64,000 bases of DNA from Sipunculus nudus (taxonomy: Eukaryota; Annelida; Sipuncula; Golfingiida; Sipunculidae), in contig CM049322.1 in NCBI GenBank assembly GCA_026874595.1, forward strand, positions 38,543,340 to 38,607,339, written 5' to 3'. A model generated the notes under the pieces. That model was not told where the DNA came from. It saw only the letters and a list, made by a program, of their open reading frames with translations, and did no database searches. Position numbers and translations under genes: made by a program. Each line of letters opens with the position of its first letter. Position 1 is the first letter of the stretch. Positions 33,621-46,052 of the stretch are shown piece after piece.

Positions 33621-36600
33621 GGAGGCACATATCTGTTTGTTTCAGCTGCAAAAACTAAGCCACCCTAGTCAAAAGATGACACCTAAGAAAAATTGCATAA
33701 AATGTTGTGGTTGCTTTTTTGTTTGTGAGAGTTTCAAATTCGCGATATTCGCGAAAGGGGTAATATCGCGAAAATAATACCATCGTAAAAACAATGCACC
33801 ATCATGGAAAGCAAGGTGAAAGGTAAAAGATTGATACATAAAAATTATCTGAAATATATAATAAAAAGAAATATAAAACCAGCTCGTTCGACGTTTCCTT
33901 GTGTCTCCGTCAAATTTGCAAGATTTTGTGAGCATATTATTTGATATAATTAAGTCATAGGGTCAAATTCAATCTTGTTTAAGTTTTTAGTATGAAGTGA
34001 TCGCGAAAACAGAAACCTCTTGAAACCCTACTAAAAAATCTCAAATTATTATCCACGCGAATATTAAGCCAACTACAGTTTATGTCGATTACTTTGCTGT
34101 TTCTCACATTGCCTTTGCTATTTATCAGAGATAACATAGTATGGTAAATCAAAAGAGAAAATAAATGCGAAAAATTATATTTTGTAAGTATGCTATCGAC
34201 AGAGAAAACAACAAATATACAATGCAAGCAGAACTGATATTTTTTAATAATTAAAAAGTACGCACAAAAGTAATGTGATAATAAACTTCTTTATAATCAT
34301 TAATGTACTATATTAATCGTCCGGATAGCAGACCATATTGTATTGAATTAATTTCCTTTGATAATGTATGTGCTACCAGCTGTATCCAGTTTGAGAAAAC
34401 AATGCTAATAGGTTTGACTAAGTAACCTTTCAGCAAAGCTAAAACCGCCGGGAATCGGTAGCTGTATGAAAAGTATTTTCATTAAATCATCTGACAAACA
34501 GATCGCCATTAGCGGTTTCTGTTTTTATGATCAGGAGGCTAATGCGGAAGTGTTTAATGTAATAGTAAATAATCTCTCACGGCTGTTTCGCCCGTGGAAA
34601 TCTGACCTCCGCCAAGCATACCAAATAGTCTAATGTAAGACGCCAGTCATATTTCATAAAATAATGAGAAAAAAGGTTCCACTGAAACCATCATCGGTCT
34701 CAGATGATTTAAGATTGGTCCTTTGATATTAATTGAAGGTCGGGAGGTTGTATCAACTATCTCTCCTCGCCTGCAAATCCTACTCGTTGACGCCATTGCG
34801 CCTCGCCCACCCGCCTATACATGCCTTATCTTCGTCGCACACACGGTTTGTTTTTTGCTACATTTGAATAATGAAAGCACCGTTAGTTCTTGACCAGGCT
34901 TATACGCTTATTGGCTGTCGCTATTAGTGACTGGACATGTGACCATCACTTTCACTCTCTGTCCGCCGTTTGTTTTATCTCAGAGCTATCGCTTTCACTG
35001 ATACCTTTACCCGCAGTCCCAAACCCATTATTTTCTATCAAGGCGCTGCCTTGCCTTTAATGGTTCTTTCATAAAACCAAAATGTCATAAACAAATTAAG
35101 AACCTGACTGTTTTTTTGTTTTATGGCAGGCAGCATAACAAGTTTATCATGTATTCGTTGAAATACCTTAATTGCGTGATTCCTCATTAATTTTGAAATT
35201 TATTTCCTTAAGTTGATATTTCCTTAAGTCATAATGTTCATTAAAAAAGTAATTTTTTACCCCCTTCACATTTACATTATTTAAGTAGTCATAATATATA
35301 TACATATATAATAAGCACGCATGTACATGTATATGTATGAGTATTTGTGTGCATATAAATACATGTGTATGTGTTTGTAGGTGAGTGGATTTATATTTAA
35401 ATATGTATTGTTACAGGTGCTCTTTTTATTGTGTGACACGGTCGTAACTCGTGTTGTAGCACCCCTGTCTGGCCGCGTATTGCATTCTCTGTTTAATCCG
35501 TACTGGTGGTATCCAGGTACTATGCACTTTGTTTATTAGGCTGTGTGATTATATTGATTTGATGTTATACTGTTATTGTACTGTGTAGTTGTATTGATTT
35601 AGTGTATAATAATGTTAGGGTTGTTTTAAAAATAAATTATAGTTATTTGTTAACAAAAAACCACTGACATATTTATTCATTCCCCTAGACATTTCAAGCT
35701 GCCTATTGTTCCGGAAGCTGATTTTTTTTTATCTCCATTAAAAAATTGATGTTCATCACGCACACGTGATCGGTAAATATAGGGTTCCGTAACAGTATAT
35801 ATATACATACATACATACATACAGAGAGCGTGTGTTTATTTTCAGCTTCAGCTTTATTATGCAATAGCCCAGTATATGCGTTTTTTTTCCTGGGAGGAAT
35901 ACTGATTCTAGTCAAACTGTTGGGAAAAATGATATAATACTTTTAAATATAACAAATCTTCACATTACTTGATATTGTCTTATTCTTTATCTCATGAGAA
36001 AAACTTCAGCATGTACCTGAAATCGTTTTTTACTTATAACAAGTTCCTAAAATGTTGTCATCCGATTGGAGATTGAGACAAACTTATATGAGTAGCTTTA
36101 GTAGTTTCTGCCTGGAGATAGGGGAAGAGCGCCCAGTATATTTACTGGTAGGACTCTTCCGACGTACTACCACTAGGCTATTTCATTTCCCTTAAGACGA
36201 TGCGGAACAAGACTTCAAAACGCCTGCAGAATTCAGAGCCTGAGAGCAAATAGATGGGTCAGAGAAGTTAATGAGACAGGACTAGGAAGCGTGCTTGTTT
36301 AATGGGCGGCTAACAGAACCCGACAAAGAAAGCCGGCTTGCACTAAGAAACTTTCCCCCGGTGGGTTAAAAGGTCATTTTCCGTGCCAGGGGCGGGTTTC
36401 AGGGTAGCTGAGACCATATTAATGCGCTCCCGGACAAGAATTCCTAGTTTTCCTTATTTTGAGCGGTCTGATTCTTTCGGTTTGTCACATAAATATACGA
36501 AATTAGATACCATAGTGTGTTACCGCAGCACGTATTTTGAATGATTTGACCTTTTCCACGAATCACAAATCGTAAACATATTTTTCTTTGACCTTAGCTT

Positions 36601-37910
36601 TCATGCCACTGAGTTACTATTTGAAATATATATATTCTCGGCTATTTACGTTGTGTGAGCAAGGCTAAGGACATTCTTGATAATGTTAACTTGCCTTCTT
36701 TGTGTGTTTAAGTATGTGTACGTGACAGGGGGAGAACTTGGGGGAAAAATTTGAGATTTGCACATTGAAACTGAGCTGTCGCCTTGGCTGTCACCAACAA
36801 TATTTCAGGCAAAACACTTTTGGTTATAGGAAGTTTACCTTAAACAACTTTTGCGGGCAAGTGGAACATTGCTCAAAACATAATGGATATTGAATACAGC
36901 TAAGCATATCGCAACCAACCTTTCCCTGGCCAAAATGCCCCCTCCCCCCCCCCCCCCCCCCCCCCGCGGGATTTTTTTTTCAGAAATCATTCAAAGATCA
37001 TGTGACTGGACAAACAAACACACAAAAATAGTTTATTCCACCCGAGTTTGCATTTGGTGTCATTTTCAAAGGGCGCCGTTAGGACTTCCGTTTATTATGC
37101 GTACTTGATTTGAACCAAGACATTTAATAAAATACTTTAAACCGTGAATAACATGTATTTTCACACAGATTCTTTGTTGTAAGGAGGTAAAAATGCACTC
37201 ACTGATAGCGTTAACTTCAAACCCCATGCTTAGATAGCCAAATGGACTAATCTCTGATGGAGTTACTTTTGTCAGCTGGTGGCACGTAATATATATTTTC
37301 CTTCAACAAGTATTAAAGTAGCGGCCTTCTGTGGTTGTGAACTGATGTATAACAGAGACACGTTTAATCAACAGGCAGACTGTTATGTTGTTATTAAGCT
37401 GATGTCGGATGAACATTGATATTTGTCATCAAACCTCATCATAATCTCCATATCATCGATTGAAAAATGTATCCCGCAGGTAAGCACATTGTCCTTACGG
37501 CCACGTAACATTACAACTCAAAAATGACCAAGGCGGCTCTCCTCCAAAGTCGTTATATTATTCCTTTCTGTTTGTTTTTTTTTTTTAATTTTCCTTCTGA
37601 CGTTTATGCAGCATTTATGAAGTTAGAACTAAAAAAAGGGATACTATTAAAACACTACCTGGTTGATTATCATGCAAATGTTCTATATGCAGGGCCTTTC
37701 AGGAACCCGACGGTAAGCGTCAATGACGCTCGAAATTATTTTCGGACACTCCGTTGTCGGTGTCCTAGCGTACAATCGGACGGGCATATATCTGGCTTTA
37801 GGACCATTAGGCCAAGCTTGCTCTTGTAGCCATTGCCGATAACCTCAAACATAACTGTCAGAAATGTGCTGACAACTGTGAACCAGTGAAATAGTCGATT
37901 CCACACCATT
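33621..37910. other. No gene; possible solo LTR and poly-C
   Basis: Mostly plain AT-rich DNA. CGCGA(A/T) words cluster at 33739-33775. A possible LTR-like segment is at 35409-35655. A C22 tract lies at 36944-36965. Confidence 0.5.
35409..35655 (+). mobile_element. Possible solo LTR
   Basis: Begins TGTTACAGG and ends TTGTTAACA, giving TGTTA/TAACA termini, and has an AATAAA near the end. No 4-6 bp target duplication and no second copy in the window, so support is weak. Confidence 0.22.
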
Positions 37911-38053
37911 CGAGTCCGAGTACAAGCCCGAGTCCCAGCAACTCGAGTCCAAGTCCGAGTCCGAGTCGGGGCCACTCGAGTCCTTGAGGTTTGAGTTCAA
38001 GTCAGCCTTCTTCGAATCTGAGTCATTAGGAACCCGAGTCTAAGTCCGACTCC
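37911..38053. repeat. Degenerate GAGTCC/AAGTCC hexamer array
   Basis: CGAGTCCGAG, CAAGTCCGAGTCCGAGTC and related hexamers repeat through the interval, with looser copies such as GAGTTCAAGTCAG. The Thr/Arg-rich minus-strand frame is a product of the repeat. Confidence 0.8.
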
Positions 38054-38343
38054 AATTTACATAGCAATTTCAGATTATCATTTATATTATAAAGTTACTT
38101 CAAACATGTTTTTATAATGGTTTATAATGGCTAATTACATTTATCTCACTATGCAGAGCTTGGTGTATATGTATATAATATCCTAATATCCTGAAGTTAG
38201 TTCACTTAATACGTATAATACATGTCAAATTCAGCTGAGCGTCATGGCCCATGGGCCACTTGATTTCCTTTTGAAAGCCCTGGGTTGTCAACATGTACTT
38301 GTACCTTTACTTGTGATCGAATACACACAATTGACTGCGATGT

Positions 38344-38426
38344 TAAATGAAAAGAAGCGAATGATACTACGCAAGTACAAAACCGAAATAGAATTTTGCA
38401 GATGTACATACTATATAACGTTAAAA
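38344..38426 (+). mobile_element. SINE family B 3' fragment
   Basis: AATGATACTACGC...AAACCGAAATAGAATTTTGCAGATGTACATA aligns with the tail of the copy at 16788 (AAACCGGAATGGAATTCTGC); only the 3' part is recognisable. Confidence 0.6.
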
Positions 38427-39720
38427 AATCACATGAGACAGCATTTAAAACCTTAGGCGCATACCTCTAAAAAATAAAAAGTATTTAATAGAATTTAAAA
38501 AAAGTAAAACATCTAATATGAAAAAAAGTTTAGTTAAAAAAATCGTTTAGCAATAAATTATTACGCTTTATTTTTAAAACATAATTCTTGCTTGTATATT
38601 ATGAAATCACTTAAGGTACATATTCAGAGAAATATTTATATTATTAATTGAGTTCAGTTTAAAAATTCAGTTCCTCTAGATAAAGGTATCATAATTACTT
38701 AGTGTATACATACCTATACCAGTGCATGCAAATAAGTCATCAGAATAAAAGTTGATTTTAATAAGTATAGATTATATATACAGCTTTCTATTATATCCAT
38801 GTTGTGTAACTTATGTTACTAATAAGCTATTACTCCAAACCCCCGTGCGATGGCGTCCCATGTTTAATTAAAGATAAATTGATCAGTCATGCAAGGATTT
38901 CTTATTTGTAACGTTAGCAGTCTTACAAGTGCATTTGCCATCAGGGCATAATATCCATGTGGTATTAACAGGACTTAGATAAAGGCGAGCCCGCCATGCA
39001 TAACCAGGTGCGAGATGAGCTTATTAAAGGACTGGCAGGGGATTATGGTTTTGATAAGTCATCTGAGATGGCTTTCCCTGCATCATTAGATGTATTATCT
39101 ATCTTTCTGTTGCATCATACAATGGATGTCATGCAACCGACATGACCTTAAGTGGAACAGACAATCACCTAAAGACGCGCTCACTCCTATTATACGCCGA
39201 TTTTAATATTGCAAAACGGCATATCTCATATAAGTGTTCAATACTTTCGATGATTTTAATCAAAGTGTTCTTCCTTTTTTGAAGTACTCATATGGCAGGT
39301 TAGGTTAAAATTCGTCAGCTGCGTTTTATAATAAGCTATGACAGTAAAGTTCAAGTCTTTACAGGATTTTAGATTCTGTTTCCATTTCATCCACTCGTTT
39401 TATTTTGCAACAAAGGGTCTCTCTGACGACAGGATTAAAATTCATCTTGCGTCGGCATTTGCACGTTGTTCTTTTTTTCTCCAAAGTAATCCGTGACCTA
39501 TCGCATATTCCAAGGGCAGCTTGCTTTGGTGAAACTTATTTAAAAACCTAACCTAAGTTGATACTAGGTTCGACCAATGCAATCCCGTTAGAGTGGTTTG
39601 TCTGATTGGCGGTGAAATATTTTTTCAATAATTTTTAAATTTTTAATCTTTCTAGTGGAATGCACAGGCATTGCTCGCACACACATCTATCAGGACGTTT
39701 GTACTCTACTTCTTTAAGGG

Positions 39721-39723
<3 letters not shown>
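38427..39723. other. No gene seen
   Basis: AT-rich non-coding DNA. Confidence 0.6.

Positions 39724-39798
<75 letters not shown>
39724..39798. repeat. (TA)n microsatellite, longest in the window
   Basis: About 75 bases of TA, followed by TG-rich and TATATA sequence to about 39870. Confidence 0.95.
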
Positions 39799-39801
<3 letters not shown>

Positions 39802-39870
39802 TATCTTTGTGTTTTTATAATATATATACGTGTGTATGTGTGTGTTTTTTATAATATATATAAATATTTA

Positions 39871-40634
39871 TATTTATTATTAATATTTTCATTATAAATT
39901 TAAATAAATACTTGAATTCGTTGCATGTTCAGTTAAATATGCATTTATTTTCCAAATAATGTAAGATGGATGATTCACCCACCATTTTATCACCGTGTAC
40001 CACCTGTTAACGTGTAGTGTTACATTACGTTTCCAAAAGTGGAGAACGGTCACACACAGAAAACCCGGAACCATATGGGTTTGGAAATATTATCATCGGG
40101 TTACAAGAAAACATGTGCCAGCTTTATTTTACCTTTAAATGCTCCTAAAATGATAATACGAGTATACCTGTAAAAGTTATGTGCAGTATCACGTTGAATG
40201 GGGGTGTATGTAACTGTATTACTTGTAAAACACAAACATACATAAATGTAAAAACATAGAAAATGCATTTTATGAAACATGAACATTTTATGAAACTATA
40301 TCAGCTCATATAGACATATATACTGAAAACTCGCTTTGTTAAATGGCTAAAATGTTGAATACGATTGAGTGGATATGACAATTGATCATCCGGGGGGAAA
40401 AATGCCAGCTCAATTCCTCAAAGAAACTTAAAAAGTCAGAGGTTTGGTAAACAATACGATCATCTTGATTAAATATCTGGTTTCCACTGTTGATCAATAA
40501 AATGATGTTTATATTGACTTAAGTTTACATTTGCGGTTGAATCTATGAAGCATAATTAAGGAAATTAATTGTAAAGGCTGTGTTTCTACCCAGTGCCTAA
40601 ATACAAAAAAAAAAACTAGAAACCCCTGTTGTTA
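39871..40634. other. No gene seen
   Basis: AT-rich non-coding DNA. Confidence 0.6.
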
Positions 40635-40874
40635 TATTCACTTAATCGGCCCATATTCCCAGGTTCATTTGTGCATAAGGAACTGTACATTTCTGGATGT
40701 TTCTTGATGACGCTTCCAAACCAAATCTTATCCATTCTTCAGTGACCCATTTCCGAAATTTCCTGGAAATTTCGTAATATTCCGTACATGGTTGCGTGAG
40801 ATATGATGTGAACAAACGCACAAACACACATACGAACGGGGGTGAACGCATACCCTTATGGCGGAGGCAAATAT
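40635..40874 (+). mobile_element. Dispersed repeat, family D (copy 4)
   Basis: Contains CCCAGGTTCATTTGTGCATA, TTCTTGATGACGCTTCC, CCCATTTCCGAAATTTCCTG, GGTTGCGTGAGATATGATGT, AACAAACGCACAAACACACA and GAACGCATACCC, and ends GGCGGAGGCAAATAT. Confidence 0.72.
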
Positions 40875-42647
40875 AAAAAGCATTCCTGATTTGGTTTGGC
40901 TGTCGGGAGAAATACCTTATTAATCATTGATTGGTTGATAGATTACCAATAAAAATGCTGACATTGATTACATAGAAATTGTATCTTTGTCTCCAAGTGA
41001 CCTTATTTATAGAAAAATGCGCAGTTTGACCCTCACATCTCAGTCAAATGAACCAATTTGCGAGAAGAGTATCCGACAGATTCAATGCATATTAAGTCTA
41101 TTATTTCATGTTATGCTGACTTAAAATACGCCGAATCATTTTTACCCACACCGTGAATGTTTTCACTCTGTCTATTGGTTTGATCGTTGGTTCGTTTGTC
41201 CGTAAGAAGGATTATGCAAAATAAATTCATGAACCTATATCCACCAGTGAACGGATTCGGATAAAAGGGACAAAATCCCACAAAGTTGTTTTGCTTTGAT
41301 TGAGGTACGCTCTCTATTTTTGGTCAGAGCTATCGATAATCCGAGGTTCACCGACATTGAACGATATCATGAAGGTGCAAGCCGTACTCGTTGTAGTCTC
41401 CATGAAACGTGGCTGCAAAAAAATAATATATAACAATATATTTTGCCAGCAATCCAAACCTCCATTTAGGTTACTTCATAGTCGGAAGGTCGCTTTAAGT
41501 GCAAAAGCAAGTATGGTGAAAATATATGTAAAAGCTAAAAGCTACGTTTTTCATATGTTTATACCGTGTCTGTTTTATTTAAGATAAATTATTTAAAAGG
41601 AAATCCATAAACTTTAACGCAACGTCTATCCTATGGTTCAAAGAAAAATTTCTATATACCGTTTTGTCGTTTCCTGTTCAGTATTAACCCAAAATCGCCT
41701 ATGGCGAAAATGGTTCCTTAATGGTTTACCATATACCATCTAAATGTGAACACTATGAATTTCCATCCACCAAACACCTTTGAATACCAAACCTTAATGT
41801 GTTTACTGTCTGTAGTATTTATAATGTATAATGCTTCCCTATACCTTGAAGCAATTCAATGCAATAAACTAAAATCTCAGAAAAAAAAAATTCTTTAATA
41901 GTTTACCTAAAGAAGGCATGCTGAGACAATAATAACATAACCATTGAGGTTTCTCGGAAAACTGTTTTAAAAGACAACTTTGGCCGGCTGTGTATTGAAT
42001 GAAGATGTAAAAAAACATGATAATATGAGGTAAACTGTTATTTAGCCTTCTTTCTTAGTAAAAAGGTTTTCCGTTACACAAGCTCAGGAGTAGTGCAAAA
42101 TTCAACGATATGATTACAAAGTTGTCGCCGAGCACGGCTAGTTTAATAGACTCTTTTGTGACAACAGTATTGATATTTAATTAATAATGGACCACCAAAC
42201 AATGGACTCTTTGCCCTTTCCAGTGATGCCTGATGCTAATGTCTAGATGTGAACTTGAATATTGACAACAATATCTATATTTGCTACTCATTCTCATGCA
42301 ACCTTAAAATAAATGTAGGCGTCGTCTCCAAACACCCTTTGAAACAACACACCATTCCAAGTGATTACATGGAAACACAGTTCTCTTGTCTTTCACTTCA
42401 AACAGAGCCACGTATTTACTTGGGGAAATAGGGACTTGAAATACAAGGTCTAGCGGTGAGAACAAAGTGCATACAATAGAAGACAAGGTCGATTTTTTCC
42501 TCCCTGTGAGAGGTGAATCTGCTTTTGGTTCTTCCCTTGAAAACTCCTTCAATCCCCATTGGTTACCCACGCGGTTCAAAGCAAGTTTGGAAAATTTCTA
42601 TACAGGATATTGAGTATTATAAATAAGATATGTATCTAAACATCTTG

Positions 42648-42650
<3 letters not shown>
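40875..42650. other. No gene seen
   Basis: Non-coding; short frames near 41300-41590 and 42250-42580 have no recognisable domains. Confidence 0.55.

Positions 42651-42724
<74 letters not shown>
42651..42724. repeat. (TA)n then (GA)n microsatellite
   Basis: TA run 42651-42700 passes directly into GA repeats 42701-42724. Confidence 0.95.
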
Positions 42725-43160
42725 CCAGTCAGTTCATCGCAACCTTTAGGTGTCGTAAGCATTGCACGACATTCGTCAGCTGACCGAGTTGTTTTGGTTG
42801 GTGTCTGTTCGAGGGTGCCGTGACGTGTGCACGAGAACTGCAAACAGAGACATTAATATATTAAGAGCGGGTTTTTAAGAATAGCTTGGTCTATGGTATT
42901 AAAGGGAAAGAGTATGCTTTGCCTAATGAGTGAGGACAAATGTCTCAAGATTTTAAAATGTTATTATTCTAGTGTTCAGTCAATACATACAAGGGGCTAT
43001 GAACATTCAAGAACTTAACCGGTCGTTATGACATTGTCGTTAGGACGTTGGTTCTAAGTTCTATTGCGGTCTCAAAATTCTGCCGTTGCGTCGCTGGCAT
43101 TGGTTGACCTTCTGTTCTTAAGTTCAACGGTTTTACAACAAGCTTAAACCATATTTACTG

Positions 43161-43373
43161 GACGTCAAGGGCTAACGAATCGGCTCTCTCCGCTGGCCAC
43201 CAGGGTTCGATCCCCGGCGTGGCTAATATAGTGGGTTGTAGTGGCTAAGGTTCCAAGGCAGGTAGTTTTTCAAGGATCCCCTGCTTCCTTCACCGCTAGA
43301 TACTAATTAAGAGTGTCCAATATTAGTTGTAATAACTATTTATACATTCTATGTAAAATAAACAAAGTTTAAA
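43161..43373 (+). mobile_element. tRNA-derived SINE, family C (copy 3)
   Basis: B box GGGTTCGATCCCCGGCGTGG, then GTGGGTTGTAGTGGCTAAGG, GGCAGGTAGTTTTTCAAGGA and the 3' end ATGTAAAATAAACAAAGTT shared with copy 2. The A box is decayed. It ends about 60 bases before the candidate splice acceptor at 43430. Confidence 0.75.
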
Positions 43374-43431
43374 GTACTCTTTGTTTTCATAAATCAACGT
43401 ATTTTTAATATGTGTTTTATTTTGCTTTCAG

Positions 43432-43586
43432 GAATCTTGACCGTGGAGTATATCGCCTGTACCACAGAGGACTCAACTTTTACCAAATTAAGAGGTTATA
43501 CGAAGACGGTGTGTCAGGTTGAACTGCGTACCATTGAAAGAGCACAACGCATTTATGAAAACCGTAACATGATTTCTGAAGAATAA
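43432..43586 (+). other. Candidate spliced exon with a short open frame
   Basis: A pyrimidine-rich acceptor (tttgctttcag, AG at 43430-43431) is followed by a frame open for about 50 codons to TAA 43584-43586. The frame is read with the exon's first two bases completing a codon begun in an earlier exon. The predicted peptide has a balanced, protein-like composition (for example ELRTIERAQRIYENRN) but I recognise no family. Two readings are possible. It may be the last exon of an upstream + strand gene, with AATAAA at 44452-44457 as its poly(A) signal. Or it may be a 5' non-coding exon of the receptor at 46 kb, using the good donor GGTAAGA at 44031. A chance open frame cannot be excluded. Confidence 0.22.
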
Positions 43587-44031
43587 CGGCCTTAACGATA
43601 ACTTCAAAATTGAATTGTTGATAAACTCAGAACAGACATGTATTGTGACTCATTTTCAAGGCAGTACACAGGGCCACGTGATTGTCTTGAAAGGAAGAGC
43701 TCTAGCCTGAGAGCTTGAAATCTGAACACCTACTTGAGTCACTTCTTGAAACTGTGGAGTACTTGTCTAATAGCGACAGGAAAAATTTTATGTTTAACTG
43801 AATTACGACATCAATTTTGAAAGAATGATGGATTGTGCCGACAACGAATCAAAGTGAACTCTATCAATCATCGGATGAAAGCACTTTGAGCCTCGTTTTA
43901 AAAATCAATATACCTGTCACAGTTGCTTGTCTGAAGCCATAACGATTGCTGTTGCATCAGCATAGTACTACAGGGACCAGTAATCCGATATTACAACGAA
44001 AACTCTACAATGGTATGGATCTTTTACATTG

Positions 44032-45983
44032 GTAAGAATTATACGAATTACGCCGGTTTAATATAGAAATCGTAAACCAACAGAGGAAATTTGAATCGAT
44101 TTCTTTAACGGTCTCCCTGTTGAAGACTGTGTGTCATTGAAGGAGAAGAAAAAAAGCGCCTTAGTCGGCTGCCTGAGAACACTCAAGTTTATTTTGAAAG
44201 CGCTTCGGTGTTTTATTTATGTCAGTGAATTATTTGACTCGTGATAATACACTGTTAAAACATTCCGCCTAATCAAGCACGAGCATGTCACGTGTCAACT
44301 GGAGTTTCCGTCACCGGGAGTAGAAAAGGACTTTTTTGTGACACAAGTGACACTCGCCGAACGATCAGAAGATTCTATAATGAATTGCACCTTTGCTAAA
44401 TAGACACCCTCACTCCAAAAGAACAACTAAAATTGAGACGTTTGCATTTTGAATAAAACAAACGTATTTCATGGTCATTTCCATATATGATAATGGGAAC
44501 TGACGCTCAAAGTTTGTATGATTAACCAAGTATACATATCAATGATTGACAGATTACAATATTGTACGTATAGAATAAGCTTACGATCTCTAAAATATCG
44601 TGGATTTGTAGGCTGAACATATACGTGTCAATGGTGAACGTACACGAACGTAGACACGCATAATATAAGTGACCAAAACGTGTGCACCTGTTCACTGGAG
44701 AAATGTGCACGCAACACTTGGAAAAACATGCTACCCCATGTGGAGAAGTGTTTATTAGGAGATGAAGAATTTATATGAACGCATGTTTTGATGTCGGACA
44801 TATGAGTATATTTTGTCCTGTGTATATCTAGTGATAAACTTTCATGGACACGCATTTATTGAACAATGAAAGTATGTGAGCCTATATATTTATAGTGACG
44901 AAACAAAAAAATTGATGTTATAAAAATGACAAGAATATAATATCCTGGAATATAGAAGACACTGATTTCAGAAATTGAATGTTTTTCTGCAGTCGCTAAT
45001 TCTGCAACCTGGAAAAGTTAGATTTGTGATCCGGTCTTTACGGACGAAGGAGATACCCGCGCCGTGTTATAAACATTGTCCAGCTAATTAGCAGAGGGCA
45101 AGCAAGAAACACCTTATTAACACCATTCGCTTGTTCATATTGACGTTTACACAACCTCAAAGTACGGTAGCACAGGGTACAGAATTGCCTGTCAAATGTG
45201 ATTTAAACATCTCTTCACGATATGAGCAGTTTCTGTGTGGTTAAGTCTGTGTCAAATACAGATTTTCACGTAGTGATACCCCGAGAATCCCTGATTCAGC
45301 GTAGTCAATGATTAATTATATTGGCGAAGGTAATATTGAGTCATCTATCTCTGCGCTCAGTGAGTTGTAATTCCTGCCCAGGTCGGAAGGCAGATGTTCT
45401 GTGTCACGCAGACCGTTTGTTTATGACATTTACACTTATTGCTTTCTGGTGTATGTAGGCTGGATATTCCAGAATTCTAATAAGCCAGTCTTTTATGTGG
45501 AGCAAATTTGCGTTTGGCTAAATCTAATAATTTATTGAGCAATCAACTTATAGTACCTTTATTATCGAACGCAACTAATATCTGCTGATTATTTATAACC
45601 AAATTGCTTTGGGTTCAATTGTAAAACAAATATAATAAAACTCATGCATTTCTAAAATTTAAAGATTAAACGAAGCAGCCTGCCTGTAAGTGACATTACA
45701 ATATCATTGAATCCTGTAAAGACGAATCTATTGGACATTTATCGAACAACTATTTCCTAAACCATTTGACTGGAAGTAGTATGTTGCAGCTACAAAAACC
45801 TGTAATTCCATAAAGTTGGTTGGGGTTGGTTTAACGTGCTTGAAGACGCTGGACCACGGAAAAACTTCTGTGATATTATAGCGAGAATTCAACATCGAGT
45901 TCATTGTGTATTTTAGAAATTTGGGTAGAATTTTGACTTTTGCGCAGGAGTGACCATTTAGCACGGAGACCAAGTGTTATATA
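44032..45983. other. Receptor upstream region, no gene
   Basis: About 2 kb of non-repetitive DNA before the receptor. It probably holds intron, 5' UTR or promoter, but I cannot place a transcription start. TCACGTGT occurs at 44287-44294. Confidence 0.4.
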
Positions 45984-46052
45984 ATGTATATATTCGGTAG
46001 GAATTAGTATGTGTCAAAAAGAAATTTGACGGACTTTATTTATTATAATAAA
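45984..46052 (+). promoter_or_regulatory. Two short upstream ORFs before the receptor start
   Basis: ATG 45984 opens an eight-codon frame (stop included) ending at TAG 46005-46007, in frame with the receptor. ATG 46009 opens a seven-codon frame ending at TGA 46027-46029. Both close just before the receptor ATG at 46053. If the mRNA includes this stretch they could lower or condition translation of the receptor. Whether the transcript starts upstream of here is unknown. Confidence 0.4.

Noticed and set aside
36120-36185. Minus-strand tRNA-like head (TAGCCTAGTGGTAGTACG)
   Set aside because: A-box-like sequence only; no B box and no matching body.
46011-46052. N-terminal extension of the receptor to GTG 46011
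   Set aside because: GTG is not a usual animal start codon; ATG 46053 has better start context and an in-frame TAG sits at 46005-46007.
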